From NCBI RefSeq assembly GCF_021390245.1, contig NZ_JAJUXH010000007.1, positions 1-64,000 on the forward strand: a stretch of 64,000 nucleotides of DNA, read 5' to 3'. Position 1 is the stretch's first letter. Each line of letters opens with the position of its first letter. This stretch comes from Dyadobacter sp. CY323. GTDB taxonomy: Bacteria > Bacteroidota > Bacteroidia > Cytophagales > Spirosomataceae. The notes below the pieces were generated by a model that was not told the origin of the DNA, did no database searches, and saw nothing but the letters and a program-made list of their open reading frames with translations. Shown one piece after another: positions 63,981 to 64,000 of this stretch. A program made the position numbers and the translations under genes.

Positions 63981-64000
63981 TTTTTTTAACTTTTTACTAT

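Noticed and set aside
1..64000. tRNA, rRNA, CRISPR arrays, transposases or integrases
   Set aside because: Reading for cloverleaf T-loop text, regular spaced repeats and transposase motifs gave nothing convincing; tRNAscan-SE and Rfam scans would settle it.

Overview
The window looks like chromosome of a Bacteroidota, most likely Cytophagales and Dyadobacter/Spirosoma-like (inference from gene content). The evidence is: two secreted enzymes with C-terminal type IX secretion (T9SS) sorting domains (M64 peptidase, purple acid phosphatase), many signal peptides ending in ...AQ, several promoter-like -7 elements of the Bacteroidota form TAnnTTTG, menaquinone genes, a zinc-ligand-less sirtuin of the kind common in the phylum, and thrS at the right edge. 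No rRNA, tRNA, CRISPR array, transposase or integrase gene was recognised.

Layout. 1-7.5 kb: end of an RND efflux adaptor gene, secreted/outer-membrane hypotheticals, a class C beta-lactamase-fold hydrolase, an MFS transporter, an alpha/beta hydrolase and a sugar phosphate isomerase/epimerase. 7.6-10.5 kb: a three-gene operon of unknown function (soluble coiled-coil protein, membrane protein with a PspA-like coil, membrane-anchored Ppx/GppA-like ASKHA protein) closed by a strong terminator; this is the best candidate here for an undescribed system. 10.5-13.9 kb: an accessory island with a membrane protein, a PD-(D/E)XK nuclease, an antitoxin/PIN-toxin pair and a TaqI-type adenine DNA methyltransferase. 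14-16 kb: a TetR / small protein / MFS efflux unit with a clear palindromic operator. 16.3-17.4 kb: a plasmid-style ParA plus small partner. 17.4-27 kb: M64 peptidase, DinB-like protein, Zn/Cd P-type ATPase, a small divergent XRE unit containing a 47-aa membrane protein, and a MocR regulator with MFS and flavin-binding protein targets.

27-38 kb: TPR protein, di-heme peroxidase, T9SS phosphatase, YceI/AraC pair, membrane cytochrome c, sulfurtransferase, a DUF6883/DUF4926-like pair, a GNAT and a thioredoxin-fold protein. 38.9-40.9 kb: a radical SAM / partner pair of the type linked to uracil-DNA glycosylase. 41-49 kb: M61 peptidase, DUF1080 protein, lspA, and two different aconitases in tandem. 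49.6-64 kb: mostly housekeeping (topA, sirtuin, folD, menE, menB, EVE protein, methyltransferase, TPR lipoprotein, thrS), with an XRE regulator whose whole upstream intergenic region is one nested inverted repeat.

Two intergenic sites (44.1 and 59.7-59.9 kb) carry tandem heptamers of the form TAGCTNT followed by an inverted set; in both, the upstream gene's stop codon is the TAG of the first heptamer. Convergent genes are packed very tightly, several sharing stop codons.
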